A stretch of DNA of 53,740 nucleotides from Paenibacillus sp. FJAT-29882. GTDB taxonomy: Bacteria > Bacillota > Bacilli > Bacillales > DSM-1321. How positions within the stretch are numbered: position 1 is the first letter of the stretch; each line of letters begins with the position of its first letter. Made by a program: the position numbers and the translations under genes. The stretch covers positions 1,816,446 to 1,870,185 of the forward strand of contig NZ_LMVB01000001.1 in the NCBI RefSeq assembly GCF_001510645.1, given 5' to 3'. Shown here one piece after another: positions 18,021 to 25,930 of this stretch. Below the pieces are notes generated by a model. That model was not told the DNA's origin. It did no database searches and saw nothing but the letters and a program-made list of their open reading frames with translations.

Positions 18021-19481
18021 TTAGTCCTCTTCCTTCTTACTAATTGCATCTAACAATACTTTTCCCCGGCTGTGGCTAGGAAAAGGTGCTCCCAACAAGT
18101 ATGACAAAGTTGGTGCCAAGGAAACAAGGCTTTGTTTTTCTTCGACTTTTTTTCCCTTTTCAATATGCGGACCGTGAACAATAAATGGCACATATCTTTC
18201 ACCTTCATCTAAATGTCCATGCCCTCCAATCCCATCGGCTTGGCCATGATCAGCACAGATGAATAAAGTCGTATTGTCCATCTTGCCTTCCTTGTTCAGC
18301 CAAGAAACAAAATCTTCTATTAACACATCGGCTTCATGGATTTTTTGCAAATATTCATCATATAAAACTCCCTGGCTATGACCGGTTTGATCGGTCCCTA
18401 TCATTTGAACAACGAATAAATCAGGATCCTGTTCTTTCATGATTTTCTTCGCTCTTTCCATAATGTTAGGGTCAGCTTTATCTTTATGCATCACCGCAGT
18501 TACAGTTTCTACGTCTTCACCCATTGAATCCACTAAATGGGCGATTCCAAGGAGTCTGCCTTTTTTACCTACTTTTCTTAACGAATCAAAAATACTTTCG
18601 ACTTTAATTCCTAACTTCCAAACCATATTGGAAGTCATCCCATGTTCAAATGGATAAGTTCCTGTGAACATCGAGCTAAAGCATACGACGGTTCTTGCAG
18701 GATAGACGGTTTCCATATTCAGATATTCTGTACCGTTATCTTTTAAAAAGTCTAAAAAGGGCGTATTTGCTTCATAAAAGCGTTCCTTTCTCATTCCATC
18801 TACTACAATGACGATGACTTTATCAGAAATCGCTTTTCCTGGTTGTGGCCCCTGATCTTTTGAATATGTTTCATATACTTTTGGTTTCCAATCAAATAAA
18901 TACCGATGAAGGATGAAAGAAAACAAGAGTATAAAAGCATAAAAGAGAATGAGAGCTACGAAACTAATGGACTCCCCCGCCCGATTTGTTTGAAAAACCA
19001 TTTCCCAAATTGACAGGATTAATAAAAACTTGGGCAGTTGCTCCTGAGCGTTTCCGCTCGTAGAATCACTATTTTTTAAGACAAGTTTCCAAAAACGAGT
19101 AAAATTCAACCAAGAAGTACCTATTCTTAAGTGGTAATATAAGGTTCCCCAGAAAAATACCGTAAAGAAGAAGTATAGTGCCATTGAAAATAAAAGTAAG
19201 CCTATATCAATATCTTTCCATATAATTAAATAAACCATAAAAGGAATCCACAAATAATTCCTTAAAAAGAGCGGAAAATCAAATACAAAATAGAGAATTA
19301 ATAAAGGGATGACATAAATAAACGCTAACAATAGATCTAGAACTGCTTGTGGCGAATCCCAAATACCAGCCTGGAATAAAACCATGGTTCCAATGACAAA
19401 AATCGGTGTAAATGGCTTTCCTTCATTTAATAAATTCCAACAGCGTGCAGCGATTTTTTCAAATTTAGATGCACTTTTCAC
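18021..19481 (-). CDS. Membrane-anchored type I phosphodiesterase (alkaline phosphatase superfamily)
   Basis: 486 residues. The N-terminus has five or six membrane helices. The outward C-terminal domain carries the metalloenzyme set: VIVVDGMR (metal Asp), YPARTVVCFSSMFTG (Thr nucleophile), GTDQTGHSQG (Asp/His), CADHGQADGIGGHGH (Asp-His and His). This is the nucleotide pyrophosphatase/phosphodiesterase arrangement. It may hydrolyse or transfer phospho-groups on a surface lipid or glycan. GTG start overlaps the stop of the upstream flippase-like gene by 4 bp (GTGA), so translation is coupled. Confidence 0.82.
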   Translation of the reverse strand: MKSASKFEKIAARCWNLLNEGKPFTPIFVIGTMVLFQAGIWDSPQAVLDLLLAFIYVIPLLILYFVFDFPLFLRNYLWIPFMVYLIIWKDIDIGLLLFSMALYFFFTVFFWGTLYYHLRIGTSWLNFTRFWKLVLKNSDSTSGNAQEQLPKFLLILSIWEMVFQTNRAGESISFVALILFYAFILLFSFILHRYLFDWKPKVYETYSKDQGPQPGKAISDKVIVIVVDGMRKERFYEANTPFLDFLKDNGTEYLNMETVYPARTVVCFSSMFTGTYPFEHGMTSNMVWKLGIKVESIFDSLRKVGKKGRLLGIAHLVDSMGEDVETVTAVMHKDKADPNIMERAKKIMKEQDPDLFVVQMIGTDQTGHSQGVLYDEYLQKIHEADVLIEDFVSWLNKEGKMDNTTLFICADHGQADGIGGHGHLDEGERYVPFIVHGPHIEKGKKVEEKQSLVSLAPTLSYLLGAPFPSHSRGKVLLDAISKKEED

Positions 19482-20404
19482 TTTCCCCTCACTCCTCTTA
19501 CCTTAATCCATCCTTTTATTGTTTGAAAAGAGATAGGATAAATTACTATAACAACTGCTCCAGCCAGATAAGAAAATAAGAATTTCATAAAATGGGTGAT
19601 GACAGCAATCGTATACCCTTCTATCAGAGGAAATCCCAATAAACTAAGAGCAAAAACAAGAAAACTTTCGTAATTACCAATACCACCAGGTGTAATCTGG
19701 AAAACTTGTCCAGCAATCGTGACGCTATTTGCAAATACAGTTTCCATAGGTGACAGTTCTCCATTCAGTACAATGACGGTACCATAAAGGATTCCGCCTT
19801 CTAAAACCCAACTCAAAAAGGTGATTACAATAATAGCCAAACCATTTTTCCCTGAAAAAGCCTTTTTAAACAAAGAAAAATGTCTTTTCAAAAACCTAGG
19901 AAAATATTTATGTATAACGGATAAAGTAATCATACAAAAGATGCCACCAGCTACGATGCTCGATACAGGGAATTTAAAGCTAACCTTTAAACTTAACAAT
20001 CCGATCAAAGTAATCCCTATTAAGCAGAGCATATCCAGAACCCTTAATACAAAGACTGAATGAAAAGCTTCTTCGTCACTTACCTTATTATCCCTCGTTA
20101 AAATTTTGGCCCTCACTAGATCGCCCACTTTTATAGGAAGAAGGTGATTCACCAATAAGCTATACAAAATCCCTATAAGACATGTAGAAAAATGGGCCTT
20201 TCCATTTAAATAAAGCTGCCAAGCCCATGCTTTTAAACAAAAAGAAAGGAAATAAACGATCCAAATTGTACATAGCAAAAAAGGATGCTCAAATAATTCG
20301 ATTAAACCTTTCCATACTTGTTTCCCATCAAAATAGTGAAAGGTTAAGAATACAAAAACAAGGAGTATTAAAACAGCAGGACCAAGTTTAAAGAATCTTC
20401 TCAT
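19478..20404 (-). CDS. Flippase-like / LPG synthase TM-region protein
   Basis: 308 residues with about eight membrane helices and the PF03706-type signature: LLPIKVGDLVRAKILTRD (the VGDxxRA motif, about residues 90-107), LRVLDMLCL, and the PGGIGNYESFLVFALSLLG motif near residues 230-250. Stand-alone versions (AglD/YbhN type) occur with DPM1-like glycosyltransferases and are thought to act in lipid-linked sugar handling. It overlaps the epimerase gene by 17 bp and the phosphodiesterase gene by 4 bp. Confidence 0.82.
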   Translation of the reverse strand: MRRFFKLGPAVLILLVFVFLTFHYFDGKQVWKGLIELFEHPFLLCTIWIVYFLSFCLKAWAWQLYLNGKAHFSTCLIGILYSLLVNHLLPIKVGDLVRAKILTRDNKVSDEEAFHSVFVLRVLDMLCLIGITLIGLLSLKVSFKFPVSSIVAGGIFCMITLSVIHKYFPRFLKRHFSLFKKAFSGKNGLAIIVITFLSWVLEGGILYGTVIVLNGELSPMETVFANSVTIAGQVFQITPGGIGNYESFLVFALSLLGFPLIEGYTIAVITHFMKFLFSYLAGAVVIVIYPISFQTIKGWIKVRGVRGK

Positions 20405-21335
20405 TTTCCTTAGCCCACTTCACCGTTTCTGATAGTCCTTTTTTAAAATCTACTCTTGGTTCATAGCCTAATAATCGTTCGGCTTTTTCGATATCTGCCC
20501 ATGTATTTACAACGTCTCCAACGCGTGAAGTTTCTTTGTTTATTTTCATGTTAGGGAAATGCCATCTCAATTGGGCTAGTAGGTAGTCCATCGTAATCGG
20601 TCTTCCTGACCCAATATTGATGACCTCACTTTTCGTTAATGTATGGATCGTTAAATAAATCCCATTCACGATATCTTCGATGTAGGTAAAATCACGTGCT
20701 CTTCCCTCACCAAAGAGAGTGATTTCCTCCCCGTTCATTAACTTTTTAATAAAGCTGCCGATCGCCATGTCGGGACGACCCCACGGACCATATACGGTAA
20801 AAAATCTTAAAATATTTACCTGAAAACCAAATAGGGACTCATAAACATGACAAAAAGATTCAGCTGAAAATTTCGAAGCTGCATAGGGCGAGATGACGTT
20901 CCCGTTTGCCATTTCTTCCTTAAAGGGTCCTGATTGATTTCCATAAACTGAGGATGAAGAAGCAAATACAAATTTGGAAACCCCCGCCTTACCTGACGCT
21001 TCAAGCACATTAATCGTTGCTTTAATATCATAATCGACATATTTCAGCGGCTCTTCAATTGAATAAGCAACACCAGGTAAAGCTGCTAAATGAACAACTA
21101 CATGTGGAGAAATCCGTTTAAATACAGCCTCCATTTCTTCTCTATCCAAAAGGTCTTTTTGAATAAAATGAAATGATCCAAAACCCGCTACATGTTCCAA
21201 TTGTTTCTTTTTTCTTTCAGGCGAATAATAGGGATGAAGACAATCTATTACGTATACTTCGTGATTTTCCTGAATTAGCTTCTTAGTCAGGTGACTCCCA
21301 ATAAAACCAGCCCCACCCGTTACAATAATCTTCAT
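20388..21335 (-). CDS. UDP-glucuronate 4-epimerase-like SDR (NAD-dependent epimerase)
   Basis: 315 residues. The Rossmann motif TGGAGFIGSHL opens the protein, with SSSSVYG and catalytic YAASK (Tyr-x-x-x-Lys). The stretch RFFTVYGPWGRPDMA and RDFTYIEDIVNGI are hallmarks of UDP-glucuronate 4-epimerases rather than plain GalE. The expected reaction is UDP-glucuronate to UDP-galacturonate. The substrate would be supplied by the UDP-glucose dehydrogenase encoded divergently 1.5 kb away. GGAG lies 8 nt before the ATG. A 21-bp palindrome sits just upstream. Confidence 0.85.
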   Translation of the reverse strand: MKIIVTGGAGFIGSHLTKKLIQENHEVYVIDCLHPYYSPERKKKQLEHVAGFGSFHFIQKDLLDREEMEAVFKRISPHVVVHLAALPGVAYSIEEPLKYVDYDIKATINVLEASGKAGVSKFVFASSSSVYGNQSGPFKEEMANGNVISPYAASKFSAESFCHVYESLFGFQVNILRFFTVYGPWGRPDMAIGSFIKKLMNGEEITLFGEGRARDFTYIEDIVNGIYLTIHTLTKSEVINIGSGRPITMDYLLAQLRWHFPNMKINKETSRVGDVVNTWADIEKAERLLGYEPRVDFKKGLSETVKWAKENEKIL

Positions 21336-21349
21336 ATATACACTCCATT

Positions 21350-21370
21350 GTTGTGATTTATTATCACAAC
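21350..21370. promoter_or_regulatory. 21-bp palindrome upstream of the epimerase gene
   Basis: GTTGTGAT-TTATT-ATCACAAC, perfect 8-bp arms, 15 bp before the epimerase start codon. It resembles TTGTGA...TCACAA operators (Rex/FNR-like) but the spacer length fits neither exactly. It could also be an RNA hairpin controlling translation. Confidence 0.5.
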
Positions 21371-21386
21371 TAGTATAACTTTATAA

Positions 21387-21424
21387 ACAAGGAAAGAAAC
21401 CTTGTTATTTTCACAAGGTTTCCT
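21387..21424 (-). promoter_or_regulatory. Overlapping alternative hairpins (attenuator-like)
   Basis: On the minus strand, GAAACCTTGT (21422-21413) pairs with ACAAGGTTTC (21405-21396), and the same ACAAGG can instead pair with CCTTGTT (21393-21387). The two structures are mutually exclusive. It lies between the lipoprotein and epimerase genes, so it may act as a partial terminator that sets the ratio of lipoprotein to downstream enzymes. Confidence 0.5.
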
Positions 21425-21441
21425 CCCAGGCAAAATAATCA

Positions 21442-22635
21442 TTATTCTGCCTTTTCAATGACAGTTTGTAAAGTGTCTTGTAGTTCTTTCAGCAATGGAT
21501 CGCCAGCTGTTTTATCTTTCGCTTTAGCTGCTTCCAAATATTGTTGTGCTTTTTCCGTAAGTTTGCTGTATTCTGCTTCTCCAATTAACCCTTTAATATC
21601 TTCTCCAATAATGTCTATAAATAAGGCACCTTCTAAAGCTGTAATTGGAGATTTATCTTCTCCCCAAGTTTCTTCACTTTCCTTATATTCATCAAGAGCA
21701 ATTTTAGAGAACCCACGAATGAATGCCTTGTTAACCGCATCAGGATTTAATGTCGCAATATCCGTTTGCAAATCAAATTGCTGTTGAATGAAGGCTGCTT
21801 CTTCTGCTGCATGTCCATTCAAATAACTAAATAAAGATTGATAGAAGGCCCAACCTTCTGCTTGCTCCACTTTTGCTAATTCCTTATCTTGCTTCGCTGC
21901 CTCTGATGCTTTTGTTGCATAACCATTTGGAATGGCACCAGTTGCTAGATAAAACGTTTTCATGAGTGATTTATCAACCACTTGCTTACCAAGTGAAAAG
22001 CCTAATTGATTCTCTGCTTCTACAGCTTTTTCAATCTCCTCAAATCCACCGGCAATCGCATCCACCAGATTTGTTCCATTTGCATTATCACGTTTTTCTA
22101 CCGTAGATTGAAGTATTGCATAATATCCCTTTGCTTCTTCAAGTTCTTTTGTTACTTCTTCTTTATTTCCCCATTTTTCATTGATTTCAGTAAAATCATG
22201 CTTAATCGTTGTATAAAAGACTTTTTGCATCAGTTTATCAAATAATTGCTTAACAACGACCTTGTCCAAGGTACCGTCTTTTCCAGCTTGTAATGCGGTT
22301 GTTATATGCAGATCTAGCTGGTCTTCAAATTCTGCATCCCTGTCTTGCACTAAGCTTTGCAAGTTGTTTTTATAAAGTTCCGTCACTTTAACATAGTCTA
22401 CTTCTTTTCCTTCTTTAGCCTTTTCCAACTCTGTAATCGCTTCTTGGAAAACCTGTGCGTAATTCACTTCTTTTACTTCTGTTTCATTCTTAGTTTCTTC
22501 TTTATTAACCGTTTGTTCTTGCTCTTTCTCTACGGCATCTTCACTTGCCTGTTTTTCGCTAGTACTGCAACCTGTCAAAACCGTACCCGCCAATAAAAAA
22601 CTAGCAAAAATAGCTGATAATTCTTTTTTTCTCAT
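21442..22635 (-). CDS. Surface lipoprotein, helical-repeat, iron-operon leader gene
   Basis: 397 residues with a type II signal and lipobox (LLAGTVLTGCSTSEK), an acidic linker rich in Glu/Lys, then alpha-helical blocks. One begins NYAQVFQEAITELEKAKEGK and contains DLHITTALQAGK..VVVKQLFDKLMQKVFY; another contains AAFIQQQFDLQTDIATLNPDAVNKAF and ITALEGALFIDIIGEDI. The blocks resemble each other and the secreted protein next to FTR1. It is first in the operon, behind a promoter with a Fur-box-like spacer. Likely a surface iron-capture protein; no assigned family is recognised. Confidence 0.72.
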   Translation of the reverse strand: MRKKELSAIFASFLLAGTVLTGCSTSEKQASEDAVEKEQEQTVNKEETKNETEVKEVNYAQVFQEAITELEKAKEGKEVDYVKVTELYKNNLQSLVQDRDAEFEDQLDLHITTALQAGKDGTLDKVVVKQLFDKLMQKVFYTTIKHDFTEINEKWGNKEEVTKELEEAKGYYAILQSTVEKRDNANGTNLVDAIAGGFEEIEKAVEAENQLGFSLGKQVVDKSLMKTFYLATGAIPNGYATKASEAAKQDKELAKVEQAEGWAFYQSLFSYLNGHAAEEAAFIQQQFDLQTDIATLNPDAVNKAFIRGFSKIALDEYKESEETWGEDKSPITALEGALFIDIIGEDIKGLIGEAEYSKLTEKAQQYLEAAKAKDKTAGDPLLKELQDTLQTVIEKAE

Positions 22636-22671
22636 ATTAATATCCCCCGACTGTTTAGGTATATGTATAAT

Positions 22672-22728
22672 TGATAACGAATTTCATTTTCATTTTTGAT
22701 TATATGCGAGAATGATTATCACCGTCAA
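22672..22728 (-). promoter_or_regulatory. Sigma-A promoter with Fur boxes (iron operon)
   Basis: On the minus strand, TTGACG (22728-22723) and TATAAT (22704-22699) are separated by 18 bp. The spacer holds a Fur-like site: plus-strand 22708-22726 matches the 19-bp GATAATGATTATCATTATC consensus at 15 positions. A second, weaker site (TGATAACGAATTTCA, 22672-22686) lies just downstream of the -10. This geometry predicts repression by iron-loaded Fur. Confidence 0.8.
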
Positions 22729-22756
22729 TACATATTTTTTTACAATTCTGTACTCT

Positions 22757-22786
22757 TTGATTATCATTCCGCTTTTGCCCTATTAT
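22757..22786 (+). promoter_or_regulatory. Candidate promoter of the UDP-glucose dehydrogenase gene with Fur half-site
   Basis: TTGATT (22757-22762), 18-bp spacer, TATTAT (22781-22786). The -35 is embedded in TTGATTATCATT, which carries one Fur half-site, so this divergent gene may also respond to iron. Weaker match than the minus-strand promoter. Confidence 0.5.
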
Positions 22787-22847
22787 GTTTTGGTATAAAC
22801 TAATACAGTTATGTACAGATAGAAATACAGCAATGAGAGGAATAAAT

Positions 22848-24155
22848 ATGAAGAAAATAACGATCGTTGGAACAGGTCATGTAGGTTTAGTGACTGGGGT
22901 GACTCTCGCAGAAATAGGGAATCAAGTGGTTTGCTATGATATTAATGAAAAGTATATTGCACAAATGAAACAAGGTATATCCCCTTTTTATGAACCTGAT
23001 TTAAATGATTTATTGCAAAAAAACCTTACTAAAGGTCAATTGTTCTTTACAAATGATCCTAAATTAGCATTAGAAGCTGCAGAGATTATTTATATTGCGG
23101 TAGGAACACCAACCGCCGAAAACGGCAGTGTGGATCTTAACTATATTGAAGCGGCTGCAAAAACGATTGCTGAAAACATTACAAAGCAAGAAATAATAGT
23201 AGTCACGAAAAGCACTGTCCCCATTGGCACAAATAATTTAATCAAACAGTTAATTGAAACGAATTTAACATATGAAGTGAACGTAAATATTGTATCTAAT
23301 CCTGAGTTTTTAAGAGAGGGCTCCGCAATCTATGATACTTTTTCTGCAGATAGGATTGTTATCGGATCTGATTGTAAAAAAGCAGCTTCTATCATCGAAG
23401 AAATACATAGACCTTTTGGAAGAACTATTTATCTTACTGATCTATTAAGTGCTGAAATGATTAAATATAGCTCAAATGCTTTTTTGGCAACTAAGATTAG
23501 TTTCATTAATGAAATTGCAAACCTATGTGAAAAGGTTGGTGCCAACATAGAAGAAGTAGCACAAGGAATGGGACTAGATGTGAGAATAGGAACTCAATTC
23601 TTAAATGCAGGAATTGGATTCGGGGGCTCTTGCTTCCCTAAAGATACCCGTGGTCTAATTCAAAAAGCCACTGAAGTTGGGCAATCACTTGAAGTTTTAG
23701 AAGCAGTAATCAAGGTAAATAAACAACAAAAGTATTTGTTAATGAACAAAGCAAAGCAACGTCTCGGTAACTTTAAAAACAAAAAGATTGCTTTACTAGG
23801 TTTAGCATTTAAACCGAATACAAATGACGTACGTGAATCAATTGCCATTGAAATCGCCTCAGAACTAACAATGCAGGGAGCAATGGTAATCGCTTATGAT
23901 CCACTAGCTCTTGAAGAGGCGAAGCAAACTTTGGGTAAAAAGATTCATTATGCTTCATCATTGGAGGAAGCTATAACCGATACCGACATGGTTTTTATAG
24001 CTACTGATTGGGATGAATTCAAAGATTTCCCCCTAGAAAAATATGAAATGCTAATGAATCAGCCGATTATTTTTGACGGAAGAAATTGTTATTCCTTAGA
24101 TAGGATTTCTGAATATAATATTGAATATTATTCAGTAGGCAGACCATTTAAATAA
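22848..24155 (+). CDS. ugd: UDP-glucose 6-dehydrogenase
   Basis: 435 residues. N-terminal NAD-binding motif MKKITIVGTGHVGLVTG, catalytic Cys in GFGGSCFPKDTRGL (about residue 258), SNPEFLREGSAI, KSTVPIGT and the C-terminal FKPNTNDVRESIA typical of Ugd/TuaD. It oxidises UDP-glucose to UDP-glucuronate in two NAD steps. ATG 22848 has GAGAGG 7 nt upstream; an upstream in-frame ATG gives an unrelated leader containing the promoter. It is divergent from the iron operon whose second gene is a UDP-glucuronate epimerase. Confidence 0.95.
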   Translation: MKKITIVGTGHVGLVTGVTLAEIGNQVVCYDINEKYIAQMKQGISPFYEPDLNDLLQKNLTKGQLFFTNDPKLALEAAEIIYIAVGTPTAENGSVDLNYIEAAAKTIAENITKQEIIVVTKSTVPIGTNNLIKQLIETNLTYEVNVNIVSNPEFLREGSAIYDTFSADRIVIGSDCKKAASIIEEIHRPFGRTIYLTDLLSAEMIKYSSNAFLATKISFINEIANLCEKVGANIEEVAQGMGLDVRIGTQFLNAGIGFGGSCFPKDTRGLIQKATEVGQSLEVLEAVIKVNKQQKYLLMNKAKQRLGNFKNKKIALLGLAFKPNTNDVRESIAIEIASELTMQGAMVIAYDPLALEEAKQTLGKKIHYASSLEEAITDTDMVFIATDWDEFKDFPLEKYEMLMNQPIIFDGRNCYSLDRISEYNIEYYSVGRPFK

Positions 24156-24762
24156 AAATAATTCTTATAGAATGAATTAAATTCAAAAAAGAGTTAACCC
24201 GAAGTAGTAATAATTAATCGATATTGCCTCACCTCCTTAATAACAGCACCATACCTCATATGGTATATAAAGGATTTTTATAAAAAATTTTAAAAGAGGT
24301 ATTTAACATAGAATTTCAATAAACCGAATCTCTTAGTATTATAATTGAAAAATTGGACTTTATTCATTTAACACTTGAGCCGTGTGCATAATAGTCCATT
24401 ATTGGATGGGACATAAGTTTCCATATGTTCAACATTTAGACTCTTACTATCAGGAGTTCGTCCCAGAAGACTTAACATTCTGGGGTCAGGTATCTTTATT
24501 TAACTAGTTTCAATTGTATTTTTTAATGTGTTCCTAATATATGTAACATTAGATACATTCTGTTTCTCAAATGTTGAATGATTAATTTTTCCTTGTAATT
24601 TTTCATAATAAAAGTTTGGGTCAATTGGCAATTCTACTGGTTGATTTAACCAAGTAGATACCGTTTTTCTTAAATGCATTAACTGCATTTTTTCTCGTTT
24701 GAATTAACTTCAGCTTACATAATTACCGTTTTTTGACACGTACCCCCGAGGAGAAGATAAAA
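24156..24762. other. Intergenic stretch downstream of ugd
   Basis: A weak hairpin CCCAGAA / TTCTGGG lies at 24462-24484. A 62-codon minus-strand frame (24500-24688) has no recognisable motif or ribosome binding site. The text GGAGGTGAGGCAATATC on the minus strand near 24235 looks like a ribosome binding site, but only about a dozen codons follow. Nothing else is supported. Confidence 0.45.
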
Positions 24763-24802
24763 GGCTACCATAGCTCCAAAAGAAACTGGAGTTATGGTAG
24801 CC
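24763..24802 (-). terminator. Rho-independent terminator of the ICE-like gene
   Basis: GGCTACCATA-GCTCC / GGAGT-TATGGTAGCC, a 15-bp stem. On the minus strand it is followed by TTTTATC. It ends the gene at 24866-25399. Confidence 0.85.
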
Positions 24803-24865
24803 CCTAAAGGGTGTTTTATATGTAGTTATACTCCTAGTTCAGTTCACTAAAACACTCTTTTCTTT

Positions 24866-25399
24866 TTATTTACAACCAGTCATTTGACCAATAAACTCAA
24901 CATCATCAACCTTCCAACCTTGCTCTTTCACATATATTAGCGATGTTTTGACTATAACCATTTCAGTGGTAGCAACATTATTAAATTCCGTAGTAAGCTT
25001 GAATTCATTAAAAAATTCAGCTTCCGTCTTCGAGGACTGATATTTAAAAGGCTTCAGGCCCACCAATGATGATTTGACCGATTCCTCCGAATCCGGAATT
25101 TCCGTCCCTAAAGGATGAGTCGCCTTGTATCCTTGAACAGTCATGAACGGTTCAATTTTTTTGTATCGTTCAGCAGTGGTTTGATAGGTGAAAAAGCTTT
25201 CAAGAAACTTACGATTTATCTTTAATGCATCGGTATTCTGGATAGAGGATAGAGATTTAATCTGATCTTCAGAGTTGCCTTGGTTGGCTCTGACTTCCTG
25301 CAACTGTGATCGCAAGCTGAAAACGTACATAATGACCAAAGCAGCAACGACAAATACGATCATTAAAAATAAGAAATTTTTCTTTTGAGTTGGCTCCAT
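24866..25399 (-). CDS. YddI-like single-TM protein from a decayed conjugative element
   Basis: 177 residues: one N-terminal membrane helix (FLFLMIVFVVAALVIMYVF), a short coiled-coil (RSQLQEVRANQGNSEDQIKSL) and an exported alpha/beta domain ending FIGQMTGCK. ATG 25397-25399 follows GGAGGTG, which itself overlaps the end of an NlpC/P60 gene remnant. In ICEBs1 the small gene yddI follows the NlpC/P60 hydrolase gene cwlT in the same way, so by position and architecture this is probably the equivalent. Sequence homology was not checked. Confidence 0.5.
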   Translation of the reverse strand: MEPTQKKNFLFLMIVFVVAALVIMYVFSLRSQLQEVRANQGNSEDQIKSLSSIQNTDALKINRKFLESFFTYQTTAERYKKIEPFMTVQGYKATHPLGTEIPDSEESVKSSLVGLKPFKYQSSKTEAEFFNEFKLTTEFNNVATTEMVIVKTSLIYVKEQGWKVDDVEFIGQMTGCK

Positions 25400-25417
25400 A
25401 CCCTGCACCTCCATTTT

Positions 25418-25616
25418 CTAAATCCGTCTAAAACCTAAGAAAGGATATAAGTTTCTCCATTCTTCAACGGAAGAATAAGAAGTACCACCACTGCTATTTG
25501 CATTGATAAATTAACCATTCCCCACATACATACCTACGTGGGATGCTCCCGGCTTATATGTGGAGAAAAAAACGAAGTCTCCTGGTCTTATTTGATCTTC
25601 AGGAACCGGCTTTGTA
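25418..25616 (-). pseudogene. NlpC/P60 endopeptidase C-terminal fragment (CwlT/Orf14-like)
   Basis: The minus strand reads KPVPEDQIRPGDFVFFSTY, then KPGASHVGMYVGNG, then TAA, then FINANSSGGTSYSSVEEWRN and a natural stop. The GDFVFF and SHVGMYVG elements (catalytic His) identify NlpC/P60. An in-frame TAA splits the domain after GNG, and the catalytic Cys region is absent because sequence similarity stops at a dispersed repeat at 25615. The gene is broken by truncation and nonsense. Confidence 0.75.
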
Positions 25617-25680
25617 AGGATCTTCATCGGAAGATCCTTTTAGCTGCTTGTTCAATTAAAGCGCCCGATTATTCAATAAT
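25615..25680. repeat. Dispersed repeat module at the NlpC/P60 break
   Basis: GGATCTTC / GAAGATCC hairpin followed by CTGCTTGTTCAATTAAAGCG and CCCGATTATTCAATA. Nearly identical modules occur at 340-395 and 32640-32700. It abuts the truncated end of the NlpC/P60 fragment. Confidence 0.8.
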
Positions 25681-25930
25681 CCTATCTTCAAATTATTTGT
25701 GATACGGTTCACCGTTACTGTTCTAAGTACGGTTTTTAACGAACAGTTCACCATACATAAATAAAGATCCAATAATGATTCTACTACTTTCGCTACTAAC
25801 TCAGGTAAAATCCTAATAATCTCCCTTCCTGTGCGAAAAGCGATCACCTGTGATAATTTTTAACCTTATTGAAACCTTTTTATTACTTTATATTGTATAG
25901 TAATATAATCAGTGATAGGAGTAATCATAA

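Noticed and set aside
25656..25847. Minus-strand open frame of 63 codons downstream of a putative start near 25847
   Set aside because: It ends inside the dispersed repeat and shows no family features; no evidence of translation.
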